DNA of 64,000 bases. Origin: Methylovorus menthalis (GTDB lineage Bacteria > Pseudomonadota > Gammaproteobacteria > Burkholderiales > Methylophilaceae). The translations under genes were made by a program, and so were the position numbers. The notes under the pieces were generated by a model, which was not told the origin of the DNA, did not search any database, and saw only the letters and a program-made list of their open reading frames with translations. Shown here piece after piece: positions 44,083 to 51,408 of the stretch; the stretch's first letter is position 1, and each line of letters starts with the position of its first letter. The DNA lies in the NCBI RefSeq assembly GCF_020523625.1, contig NZ_JAJAQH010000005.1, forward strand, positions 124,001 through 188,000. The letters are read 5' to 3'.

Positions 44083-45106
44083 GCAAGACGACCCTCAGCG
44101 TAAGTATTACCTCCGCTATGCCCTGGCCCTGCTGATTTCACTGCTGTTGCATGTGGTGTTGCTGGGCGGGCTGGATATCAGGCTACCAGATTTGCCTTCT
44201 GCCCCCAGCACGATGCAGGTCGAAATGTTGCCTGCGCCATTGCCCAAGCCATTGCCACCGGCCGTCAAGCCCAAACCCAAAAAAGCGGCTACCCAGGCCA
44301 CGCCTGCCGCTCCTCAGGAGGCGGTGCCCTCAGAGGGGACGCCAGCGGAGAATGCTCCCACTGGTTTGGCGGATGCTGGTGATGCCGCTGCCCCTGTTCT
44401 AGAGGAAAACGAGCCGCCTGAAGAAGTGACCGAGGCTCCACCTGAGCTATCCAAACCTGATCCGGTGAATTATGTGGAAATGGATTATGAGGTAAAGCGC
44501 GGTGGCCAGGCTGGCGCATTAGGCCGTACCCATGTGCTTTTCAAGGTGCATGACGAAAATCGCTATAGCCTCACGAGCGAAACCGAGGCTCAAGGGCTCG
44601 CATCCCTGTTTGTCTCCGGCAAGCTGGTGCAGCGTAGCGAAGGCGTGGTGACGGAACACGGTTTGCAGCCGCAGCATTTTTTTTATCAGTATGGCAACAA
44701 CGAAGCCAAGGCCCAACGAGCCGAGCTGGATTGGGATAACCATACGATCGCCATGCAAAGCAGCAAGGGGCTGGTGACGCAGGTCCTGCCAGCGGGGACA
44801 CAGGACTTGCTAAGTTTCATGTATCAATACATGTATCAGGATCCTCTGGCCCAGATGCAGGTGGCGGTGACCAATGGCAAGCGCCTGCGTACATACAGCT
44901 ATAGTTTTGAAGGGGAAGAGCAGGTGCAGACCCGCATGGGCGAGATACGTGCCCTCCATATTGCAAAATCCAGTGGTAACGAAAAGACCGAGTTGTGGCT
45001 GGCGGTCGACTATCGTTACCTGCCTATTAAAATACGTAAAACAGACGAGGACGGTACAGTGCTTGAGCAGATTATGACCAAGCTGAATACCGATATCATG
45101 AAATGA
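44072..45106 (+). CDS. DUF3108 domain protein with TonB-like membrane anchor and Pro-rich linker
   Basis: This 344-residue protein starts with a basic N-terminus and one membrane helix (about 14-30). A periplasmic Pro/Lys/Ala/Glu-rich linker (about 45-130) follows, resembling the TonB linker, and then a DUF3108 domain (about 130-344). The domain parallels the previous protein (SEGVVTEHGLQP, QDLLSFMYQYMYQDP, GKRLRTYSY), so the pair arose by duplication. Overlaps on both sides (11 and 4 bases) imply an operon with the RNA methyltransferase gene. Function is unknown. Confidence 0.83.
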   Translation: MRNKQDDPQRKYYLRYALALLISLLLHVVLLGGLDIRLPDLPSAPSTMQVEMLPAPLPKPLPPAVKPKPKKAATQATPAAPQEAVPSEGTPAENAPTGLADAGDAAAPVLEENEPPEEVTEAPPELSKPDPVNYVEMDYEVKRGGQAGALGRTHVLFKVHDENRYSLTSETEAQGLASLFVSGKLVQRSEGVVTEHGLQPQHFFYQYGNNEAKAQRAELDWDNHTIAMQSSKGLVTQVLPAGTQDLLSFMYQYMYQDPLAQMQVAVTNGKRLRTYSYSFEGEEQVQTRMGEIRALHIAKSSGNEKTELWLAVDYRYLPIKIRKTDEDGTVLEQIMTKLNTDIMK

Positions 45107-46401
45107 AAAACATCCATCCCCAATTACTTCGATTTGCTGGTACTGCGCTGGCCGATATTCTCGCCGGTACCGGCCCGGCCGATGCTGTGCTCGGTTCTTT
45201 TTTCCGCAATAACCGCGAGCTAGGCACCAAGGATAGAGCCTTTGTAGCGGAGTCCGTCTATGGCGTATTGCGCCGCAAGCGCTTGCTATCCTACCTTGCC
45301 GATGGTGATGACCCGCGCAAACTGCTGGTGGCCTGGCTGGTACGTGTGCAGGGTATGAGCCTGCGCGACCTGGAAGACACGCTTAACACCCAGCAAAAAG
45401 AGTGGGCGCAGGAAATCAAAGCCAAAAATACAGACAATCTCAGTCTCGCCATTCAGGCCGACATGCCGGACTGGTTATGGGAAAAACTCAGTGCTCAATA
45501 CGGTGATGAGCAGGCACTCACTATTGCGCGCAGCATGCAACAGCAGGCCATGATGGATTTGCGTGTGAATACGATCAAAGCGACCCGCGAAGACGTGCTG
45601 GCCAAATTCATCAGCGAAAATACCCAGCTGAATCAGGACACCATTGTACCGACCCCGCTATCACCGACCGGTATACGTCTGCCCCAGCGCCTGAATATCA
45701 GTCGGCATATTCTGTTTACCGAAGGCAAGGTAGAAGTGCAGGATGAAGGCAGTCAGCTGCTGGCACATCTGGTAGCACCACGTCGCGGCGAGATGATTGC
45801 TGATCTCTGCGCGGGTGCCGGGGGCAAGACCCTTGCCATGGGTGCACTCATGCGCAATACAGGTCGTCTGTATGCATTTGATATATCCGAAAAACGCCTG
45901 ACCAATTTGGGGCAGCGCCTCAAGCGCTCGGGCTTGTCCAATCTGCATAGCCAACTGATCAGCAGCGAGCAGGACGCCAAGCTTAAACGTCTGAATGGCA
46001 AGTTCAACCGCGTGCTGGTGGATGCACCTTGTAGTGGCCTGGGTACCTTGCGTCGCAACCCCGACCTCAAATGGCGGCAAACCCCGCAGGATGTGTTGGA
46101 GCTGAGTGGCAAGCAAACGTCTATCCTGGCGCGAGCCGCCAAGCTGGTGAAGGCGGGCGGCCGCCTGATTTACGCTACCTGCAGCCTGCTTTCCGATGAA
46201 AACGAAGCCATTGCCGAAGCGTTTCTGGCAGCCCATCCCGATTTCAAGCTGATTCCTGCCAATGAAGTCCTGGCGCAACAGCAGATTCCGGTGGACACCG
46301 GGGCTTACCTCAAACTGTTGCCTCATCTGCATCAGACCGATGGTTTCTTTGCAGCGGTATTTGAAAAAGCCGCCGCCAGCCAGGAAACGCCAGCCGCTTG
46401 A
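45103..46401 (+). CDS. RsmB/NOP family RNA m5C methyltransferase
   Basis: This 432-residue protein is a second SAM-dependent RNA cytosine-5 methyltransferase, clearly distinct from RsmB at 10222. The SAM site is ADLCAGAGGKTLAMGAL (about 231-247), and the two catalytic cysteines lie in VDAPCSGLGTLRRNPDLKW and IYATCSLLSDENEAI. The N-terminal region is not the full NusB domain. Its start overlaps the previous stop as ATGA. The RNA target (rRNA or tRNA) is unknown. Confidence 0.9.
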   Translation: MKNIHPQLLRFAGTALADILAGTGPADAVLGSFFRNNRELGTKDRAFVAESVYGVLRRKRLLSYLADGDDPRKLLVAWLVRVQGMSLRDLEDTLNTQQKEWAQEIKAKNTDNLSLAIQADMPDWLWEKLSAQYGDEQALTIARSMQQQAMMDLRVNTIKATREDVLAKFISENTQLNQDTIVPTPLSPTGIRLPQRLNISRHILFTEGKVEVQDEGSQLLAHLVAPRRGEMIADLCAGAGGKTLAMGALMRNTGRLYAFDISEKRLTNLGQRLKRSGLSNLHSQLISSEQDAKLKRLNGKFNRVLVDAPCSGLGTLRRNPDLKWRQTPQDVLELSGKQTSILARAAKLVKAGGRLIYATCSLLSDENEAIAEAFLAAHPDFKLIPANEVLAQQQIPVDTGAYLKLLPHLHQTDGFFAAVFEKAAASQETPAA

Positions 46402-46547
46402 TCAGGGCTGGCTGATTAAGCGCTAGCTTCCGCGCGCCTCTAATCAATACTAGGCAGCACCGGGCGGCTGCGGTAAAGTCATTTCATGCAGGGCTTGCCT
46501 GCATGCAAGCAGCACTTAACCGTAGCCGCCTAATCCCCGAGGTCTCG

Positions 46548-47777
46548 ATGAAGCTTAGTCTCAACACCCAGATTTTTAGCGGTGCCGCCATAGGCGTGCT
46601 CATTGGCATGGCGATCAGCACCCTTGCCCAGGATAGCGAGCTGCGCGTGCAGTCACTGTATGCGCTCGGACTTGTCGGCAGTGTGTTTATCGACCTGCTC
46701 AAGATGGTGTTGATCCCCCTGGTATTCACGTCGATAGTTGTCGGGGTCGCCAATCTTCAGGCGCATCGTCAGGTACACCGGGTGTGGATCAGCACGCTGG
46801 GATTTTTCATCCTGTCCATGGCGCTGGCCATCGCACTTGCGTTAGCCGCGAGCAATATCTTCAAACCGGGTGAGGGCATGCAACTGGCCATGTTCCAGGA
46901 TGCCATGCAGAATTTCGAAGCTCATCGGATGACCATGTCTGAGTTTTTCAAACAATTTCTGCATGAACTGTTCATGAATCCGTTTGCCGCACTCGCCAAT
47001 GGCAAGGTGCTGGCCGTGGTGATTTTCGCCTTGTTCATGGGGATTGCCCTGGTGGTTGGGGGCGAGCGCTACCAGAACATACACAAACTGCTGCAGGAAG
47101 CTCAGGAGCTGGTCATGCGGATTGTTGGCTGGATCATGCACCTGGCGCCGCTAGGGATCATGGCCTTGCTGGCCCAGCTGGTGGCCAATCAGGATCTGGG
47201 TCTGCTACAGACCATGGGCAAATTTGTCACGCTCATCGTGGCGACGACGCTGATCCACGGTGTCATCATTCTGCCACTGTTACTGTACGTTGTGACTGGG
47301 GTAACGCCTTTGCGCTTCTGGCGTGGCGCGCGCGAGGCGCTGATTACAGCCTTTGCGACCAGTTCGAGTTCGGCGACTTTGCCGGTGACCTTGCGCTGCG
47401 TCGAAAACAAGCTGCACGTAAAACCGGAAATCGCCGGGTTTGTCGTGCCGCTGGGCGCCACCATCAATATGGATGGCACCGCTTTGTATGAAGCGGCGGC
47501 CGCTTTGTTTATTGCGCATCTGGCGGGCATAGAGTTGGGTACGGGCCAGCAGCTGGTGGTATTTTTTACCGCCATGATCGCTGCCATGGGTGCACCGGGC
47601 ATTCCCAGTGCGGGTATGGTGACCATGGTGATGGTGTTGCAGTCGGTGGGGTTACCCGCTGAGGCCATTGCGATTTTGTTGCCCATAGACCGCTTGCTCG
47701 ATACCTTGCGGACCACAGTGAATGTTGAAGGGGATATGGTGGGCAGTCTGATTGTGCAAAAACTGGTGCAGCGCTAG
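46548..47777 (+). CDS. Dicarboxylate/amino acid:cation symporter
   Basis: This 409-residue membrane protein belongs to the DAACS (GltP/DctA) family. Typical features are a Ser-rich re-entrant loop, TAFATSSSSATLPVTLRC (about 265-282), and the conserved region with NMDGTALYEAAAALF. It imports glutamate, aspartate or C4-dicarboxylates using H+ or Na+. I chose ATG 46548 with GAGG before it. The upstream Met has no conserved sequence after it. The exact substrate is not predictable. A terminator follows at 47860. Confidence 0.92.
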   Translation: MKLSLNTQIFSGAAIGVLIGMAISTLAQDSELRVQSLYALGLVGSVFIDLLKMVLIPLVFTSIVVGVANLQAHRQVHRVWISTLGFFILSMALAIALALAASNIFKPGEGMQLAMFQDAMQNFEAHRMTMSEFFKQFLHELFMNPFAALANGKVLAVVIFALFMGIALVVGGERYQNIHKLLQEAQELVMRIVGWIMHLAPLGIMALLAQLVANQDLGLLQTMGKFVTLIVATTLIHGVIILPLLLYVVTGVTPLRFWRGAREALITAFATSSSSATLPVTLRCVENKLHVKPEIAGFVVPLGATINMDGTALYEAAAALFIAHLAGIELGTGQQLVVFFTAMIAAMGAPGIPSAGMVTMVMVLQSVGLPAEAIAILLPIDRLLDTLRTTVNVEGDMVGSLIVQKLVQR

Positions 47778-47859
47778 TTTGACTACTTATTTGCTCGTGA
47801 AAGCCCAAGTATCCGGCTGTTTTTAAGAGCATTAAAATTTAATCTCAACGCCACCACGT

Positions 47860-47887
47860 GCCAGTCGGAGCAAGGCTGGCATTTTTT
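47860..47887 (+). terminator. Terminator after the symporter gene
   Basis: GCCAGTC (47860-47866) pairs with GGCTGGC (47874-47880), including one G-U pair, and a run of T follows. It separates the symporter from the azurin promoter region. Confidence 0.8.
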
Positions 47888-47899
47888 ATGGCTTTATAT

Positions 47900-47918
47900 G
47901 ATAATAATTCTCATTAGC
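47900..47918 (+). promoter_or_regulatory. Fur-box-like operator upstream of azurin
   Basis: These 19 bases, GATAATAATTCTCATTAGC, match 15 of 19 positions of the Fur consensus (GATAATGATAATCATTATC). They lie about 77 bases before the azurin start codon, downstream of the previous terminator. Fur represses genes when iron is sufficient, so azurin may be made mainly under iron limitation. Binding is inferred only from the match. Confidence 0.65.
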
Positions 47919-47994
47919 CAGCGATGTCCCGCAGAAAAGCAGGGCTGTAAGCCAACAACTCCCTACTTTAGCTCAGTAAAAAAGGACATTCACT

Positions 47995-48444
47995 ATGCGT
48001 TTATATCGTTCCCTCGCACTTGTCATCGGATTTGCTTCCAGTCAGGCCATGGCGGCTGCCTGCAGTATTGATATCGAAGCCAATGATGCCATGCAGTTCA
48101 ACACCAAAGCTGTCGAAGTCAGCAAAAGCTGCAAGGAATTCACCGTGAATCTCAAGCATACCGGCACCATGGCAAAAGCCATGATGGGTCACAACTGGGT
48201 ATTGGCCAAAGCCAGTGACGAAAAAGCTGTGCTGACCGATGGCGCCGCTGCCGGATCAGCGAATGATTACGTCAAGGCGGGCGATGCGCGCGTGATTGTG
48301 CACACCAAGCTGATTGGCGGTGGCGAGAAAGATAGCGTCAAGTTTGCTGCCAGCAAGCTCGCAGATGGACAAGACTATGTATTTTTCTGCTCTTTCCCCG
48401 GCCATGCCTTCATGATGAAGGGTAGCGTCAAGCTCGTAAATTGA
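47995..48444 (+). CDS. azu: Azurin (blue copper protein)
   Basis: Azurin is a periplasmic type-1 copper protein carrying single electrons. The 149-residue precursor has a signal peptide ending near QAMAA (about 20-21). The copper ligands are visible: His in MMGHNW, then Cys, His and Met in [14 protein letters not shown]. An N-terminal Cys pairs with the one in SKSCKEF as the usual disulfide. An AAAAAAGGA ribosome-binding site precedes the ATG. A Fur-like box lies upstream. In methylotrophs, azurin can accept electrons from amine or alcohol dehydrogenases; the partner here is unknown. Confidence 0.96.
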   Translation: MRLYRSLALVIGFASSQAMAAACSIDIEANDAMQFNTKAVEVSKSCKEFTVNLKHTGTMAKAMMGHNWVLAKASDEKAVLTDGAAAGSANDYVKAGDARVIVHTKLIGGGEKDSVKFAASKLADGQDYVFFCSFPGHAFMMKGSVKLVN

Positions 48445-48500
48445 TCAGCCATTCAACAAGCTGAAGTCAGGGCCGGGGGCATTACCCATGCACACCGGCC

Positions 48501-48530
48501 TTGACCTTAGAACAGGCACTGCCTTATAGT
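48501..48530 (+). promoter_or_regulatory. Sigma-70 promoter of the leader ORF and DMT transporter
   Basis: A TTGACC -35 element (48501-48506) is followed after 18 bases by a TATAGT -10 element (48525-48530). Initiation is expected around 48537-48540. The leader ORF ATG starts at 48540, so its mRNA would be leaderless or nearly so. A GGCCGG/CCGGCC stem-loop (48471-48500) from the azurin 3' side abuts the -35. Confidence 0.7.
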
Positions 48531-48539
48531 GCCGCCTCC

Positions 48540-48629
48540 ATGAAAAAACAAATAGCGATCATTTCCGTCATTAACCGCAAAGCGCTGTGGCTGCGTGCCA
48601 CCCAGTGCTGCGGTTGCTATTTGTCCTGA
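48540..48629 (+). CDS. Putative Cys-rich leader peptide (29 residues)
   Basis: This short ORF starts MKKQIAIISV and ends RATQCCGCYLS, with three Cys within four residues just before the stop. It has no ribosome-binding site but begins at or within a few bases of the predicted transcription start, as in leaderless genes. It lies upstream of the DMT transporter and overlaps RNA segments that can form alternative hairpins. The design resembles cysteine-responsive leader peptides known from mycobacteria, though a metal- or thiol-sensing role is equally possible. Translation and function are unproven. Confidence 0.55.
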   Translation: MKKQIAIISVINRKALWLRATQCCGCYLS

Positions 48630-48698
48630 ATTTTGCAACCGCGGGCTCTCCGCGGTTGACTACTGTCTATTCTCGTTGAGCCCAGAACTGGGTCAACG
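48610..48698 (+). promoter_or_regulatory. Candidate attenuator: mutually exclusive hairpins before DMT transporter
   Basis: Four segments can pair in competing ways. GCGGTTGC (48610-48617), within the Cys codons of the leader, pairs with GCAACCGC (48635-48642). That same segment alternatively forms a 9-bp stem CAACCGCGG/CCGCGGTTG (48636-48644 with 48650-48658). GTTGAC (48655-48660) can pair with GTCAAC (48692-48697). Alternatively, CGTTGA and CCCAG (48674-48685) fold with CTGGG and TCAACG (48688-48698), ending one base before the transporter ATG. No U-tract is present, so translational control is more likely than termination. Confidence 0.5.
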
Positions 48699-49628
48699 AT
48701 GTCTATGTTTAACAGCTCACGCTTTTCCTCTCCCATGGCGGGTATTGCCATGGTGTTGCTCGCCTCTGTGGCGGTGTCATCCAAAGCCATCATCGTCAAG
48801 CTGGCGTACGTGTATCCGGTGGATCCGGCCACGCTGATTGCCCTGCGCATGGCATTCTCCATTCCGTTTTTCGCGGCATTAGCGTGGTGGTCATCCCGGC
48901 AGGATAGCCTGGCAACACTCTCTTTGCGCCAATGGCTGGCGGTGCTGGGGCTGGGCGCTATTGGCGGCTATGGTCCCATGTGGCTGGACTTTGCCGGGTT
49001 GGCGTATGTCAGTGCCGGCCTTGAGCGCATCATCCTGTTTCTTTACCCCACCATGGTCTTGATGTTTTCTGCCTTGCTCTTCAGGCAGGCAATCGGGCGG
49101 CGCGAGTTATTTGCCGTGGTCTCGGGCTATGCGGGCGTTGGCTTGGTGGTAGGACACGATATCGAGTTTGTGCACGGTACTGCGGATGCCGTCCTTATGG
49201 GGGCAACACTAGTGTTCGCCAGTGCGGTGTTGTATGCCGCATATCTGGTGTTGAGTGGCAAATTGATTCCGCAGGTCGGTGCGTCGAGGTTTACCGCTTA
49301 CACCATGCTGGTGGCGACGTTTACCAGCGGCATGCATTACGCCGGTAGCCAGCATGTGGTGAGCTGGACCCAGTTGCCGAGCGAGGTCTATCTGCTGAGC
49401 TTGCTGATGGCCGTGGTGGCGACGGTGTTGCCAGCGGTGTTGCTTAATATTGGTATTCAGCGGCTGGGCAGCAACCGTGCGTCGCTCATCAGCTCAATCG
49501 GCCCAGTATCGACCATTTTCCTGGCCTGGATATTTCTTGGTGAACACATCACCTGGCTGCAGCTGGGCGGTACCGCGCTGGTCATGGCCGGTGTGTTGGC
49601 CGTTAGTCTCGGCCGCAAACCAGCATGA
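48699..49628 (+). CDS. DMT superfamily (EamA) transporter
   Basis: This 309-residue inner-membrane protein has about ten hydrophobic segments arranged as two EamA repeats, and ends with the usual WLQLGGTALVMAGVLAVSLGRK. EamA proteins export amino acids or other small metabolites, and the substrate cannot be told from sequence. The start codon has no free ribosome-binding site and directly follows a hairpin. The Cys-rich leader ORF upstream hints at control by cysteine or a related signal. It converges on ampD. Confidence 0.88.
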   Translation: MSMFNSSRFSSPMAGIAMVLLASVAVSSKAIIVKLAYVYPVDPATLIALRMAFSIPFFAALAWWSSRQDSLATLSLRQWLAVLGLGAIGGYGPMWLDFAGLAYVSAGLERIILFLYPTMVLMFSALLFRQAIGRRELFAVVSGYAGVGLVVGHDIEFVHGTADAVLMGATLVFASAVLYAAYLVLSGKLIPQVGASRFTAYTMLVATFTSGMHYAGSQHVVSWTQLPSEVYLLSLLMAVVATVLPAVLLNIGIQRLGSNRASLISSIGPVSTIFLAWIFLGEHITWLQLGGTALVMAGVLAVSLGRKPA

Positions 49629-49663
49629 GGGGCAGGTTTGGCTTGAATGGCAGACGGCTAAGG

Positions 49664-50209
49664 CTAAGCGATCTTAGACCAGTCAAAACCGGGGCCGGGA
49701 TCGGTTTTGCGGCCGGGCGCGATATCCGAGTGCCCGGCAATGCCGGCAATGGGGTAACGCTTTTTAAGGGCGGCGATCAGCTGCTGCAATTGCGCGTATT
49801 GGGCTTCGGTAAAGGTATCGGTATCGCATCCTTCCAGCTCGATGCCCACGGAAAAATCATTGCAGCGTTCCTGGCCTTGCCAATTGGACACCCCGGCATG
49901 CCAGGCGCGAAGGTCGCACGGAACAAACTGCAGCAGGCTACCATCGCGCCGGATGAGAACGTGGGAGGAAACCTTGAGCGTGTGAATCTCGGCGTAATAC
50001 GGGTGCGCTGTCGGATCCAGCTGGTTGGTGAATAATTCGATGATGCCGCTTCCACCGTACTGTCCCGGCGGCAGGCTGATATTGTGGATCACAATCAGCT
50101 TAACCTCAGCTCCATCGGGCCTGACGTCGAAGTTGGGCGAGGCAATAAACGTCGCCTGATTCAGCACGCCGTCTGCGTTAATTTCGAGAGCTGTCATGTT
50201 GGCGTTCAT
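49664..50209 (-). CDS. ampD: 1,6-anhydro-N-acetylmuramyl-L-alanine amidase AmpD
   Basis: AmpD cleaves the peptide from anhydro-muropeptides during cell wall recycling in the cytoplasm. The 181-residue protein has zinc ligands in VIHNIS (about 39-44), RAWHAG and HSDIAPGRKTDPG near the C-terminus, where the last His and Asp complete the site. I chose ATG 50209, with ATG 50197 four codons later as an alternative. The frame upstream only overlaps the divergent antiporter gene. No signal peptide is present, as expected. Confidence 0.95.
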   Translation of the reverse strand: MNANMTALEINADGVLNQATFIASPNFDVRPDGAEVKLIVIHNISLPPGQYGGSGIIELFTNQLDPTAHPYYAEIHTLKVSSHVLIRRDGSLLQFVPCDLRAWHAGVSNWQGQERCNDFSVGIELEGCDTDTFTEAQYAQLQQLIAALKKRYPIAGIAGHSDIAPGRKTDPGPGFDWSKIA

Positions 50210-50291
50210 GTTATCCGATAAAATCCTGAAATTCGTCGCGTGCCCCACGGCTACGCACCTTGACCGATACTGAAGAAATGGATGCATAACC

Positions 50292-51293
50292 ATGGTGTTT
50301 TTTGAATTGTTCCTCATGCTGATTGTGATTCTAATCGCAGCAGAGGTGTTTACCAATGCACTGGAGCATCTGGGGGAAAAGCTGGGGATTTCAGAAGGGG
50401 TGACCGGCTCATTGTTCGCCGCTGTCGGGACTGCCTTGCCAGAAACCTCCGTGCCTTTGCTGGCCTTGCTGGCGGGCACGCAAAACCTGCAAACCAATGA
50501 AGAAATTGGCGTAGGCGCCATTCTCGGTGCACCTTTGATGCTGGCAACCCTGTCGATTTCCTTGATGGCATTTGCCGTGCTGAAAAAGCGCGGCGCCAAT
50601 GGTCGTTTCCATCCGGAAAAAACCGGCTTGAGGCGCGATCTCGACTTTTTCATCGTTGCCTTCTCGTTTGCCGCGCTGGCCCTGTTCATTCCCCATACGC
50701 AGGCGGCTATCCGCGCTGCCCTGGGTTTTGGCATGGTGTTGATCTACTTCATCTACATCTTGCTGACGATACGCGCCTCCAAGCATCTGGTGAGCAGTGG
50801 ACATGGTACCGAAGCGGAAGATCCGATGTTTCTGTGCCGCCTGGGCCTGCCCAATAACACTGTCGTGATTGTGCTGCAGTTGGTGCTCGGTCTGGGGCTG
50901 CTGGTAGCTGGGGCAAAAGGCTTTATCCATGGCGTGGAAGAAGCGGCGCAAATTATCGGGGTATCGACCCTGTTGCTATCCCTGCTGATTATCCCTATTG
51001 CGACCGAATTGCCTGAAAAGGTGAATAGCATCCTGTGGGTGCGCAAAGGCAAGGATACCCTGGCCTTTGGCAATATCACCGGCGCCATGGTGTTTCAGGG
51101 TACCTTGTTGCCCGCTATCGGCATCATGCTGACGCCGTGGGAGCCGAGGGTGGAAGTGTTATCCGGATTGGTGATTACGCTGGTCGCCGCCATCTGGTTG
51201 CGTGTGCTGGTGGCGCGGGGTGGCATCAAGATCTGGCATCTGTGGGTGAATGGCCTGATGTATCTGATCTACCTCGGCATTGTATTGCTCTGA
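50292..51293 (+). CDS. Sodium/calcium exchanger family membrane protein (CaCA, YrbG-like)
   Basis: This 333-residue inner-membrane protein has about ten segments in two repeats. Each repeat carries an acidic exchanger motif: VGTALPETSVPLLALLAG near 45-62, and the second at IPIATELPEKVNSILWV near 236-252. It probably exchanges Ca2+ or a similar cation for Na+ or H+. In E. coli the homologue yrbG heads the kdsD-kdsC-lpt string; here it stands alone beside ampD. Confidence 0.9.
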   Translation: MVFFELFLMLIVILIAAEVFTNALEHLGEKLGISEGVTGSLFAAVGTALPETSVPLLALLAGTQNLQTNEEIGVGAILGAPLMLATLSISLMAFAVLKKRGANGRFHPEKTGLRRDLDFFIVAFSFAALALFIPHTQAAIRAALGFGMVLIYFIYILLTIRASKHLVSSGHGTEAEDPMFLCRLGLPNNTVVIVLQLVLGLGLLVAGAKGFIHGVEEAAQIIGVSTLLLSLLIIPIATELPEKVNSILWVRKGKDTLAFGNITGAMVFQGTLLPAIGIMLTPWEPRVEVLSGLVITLVAAIWLRVLVARGGIKIWHLWVNGLMYLIYLGIVLL

Positions 51294-51408
51294 GTTTCGG
51301 ACTAAGTCTGTAAGCCAGGGCGCGTTAAGCCCAGCCCTGGCTCGAGTTTCAAGCAATCCACCTTATCCGTACAGCCTGTTCATTATTGGGGCTGGTTCGA
51401 TGCTCAAG

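Noticed and set aside
49625-50035. A 136-codon plus-strand frame after the DMT transporter
   Set aside because: It is antisense to ampD, whose zinc-binding motifs are intact on the minus strand.
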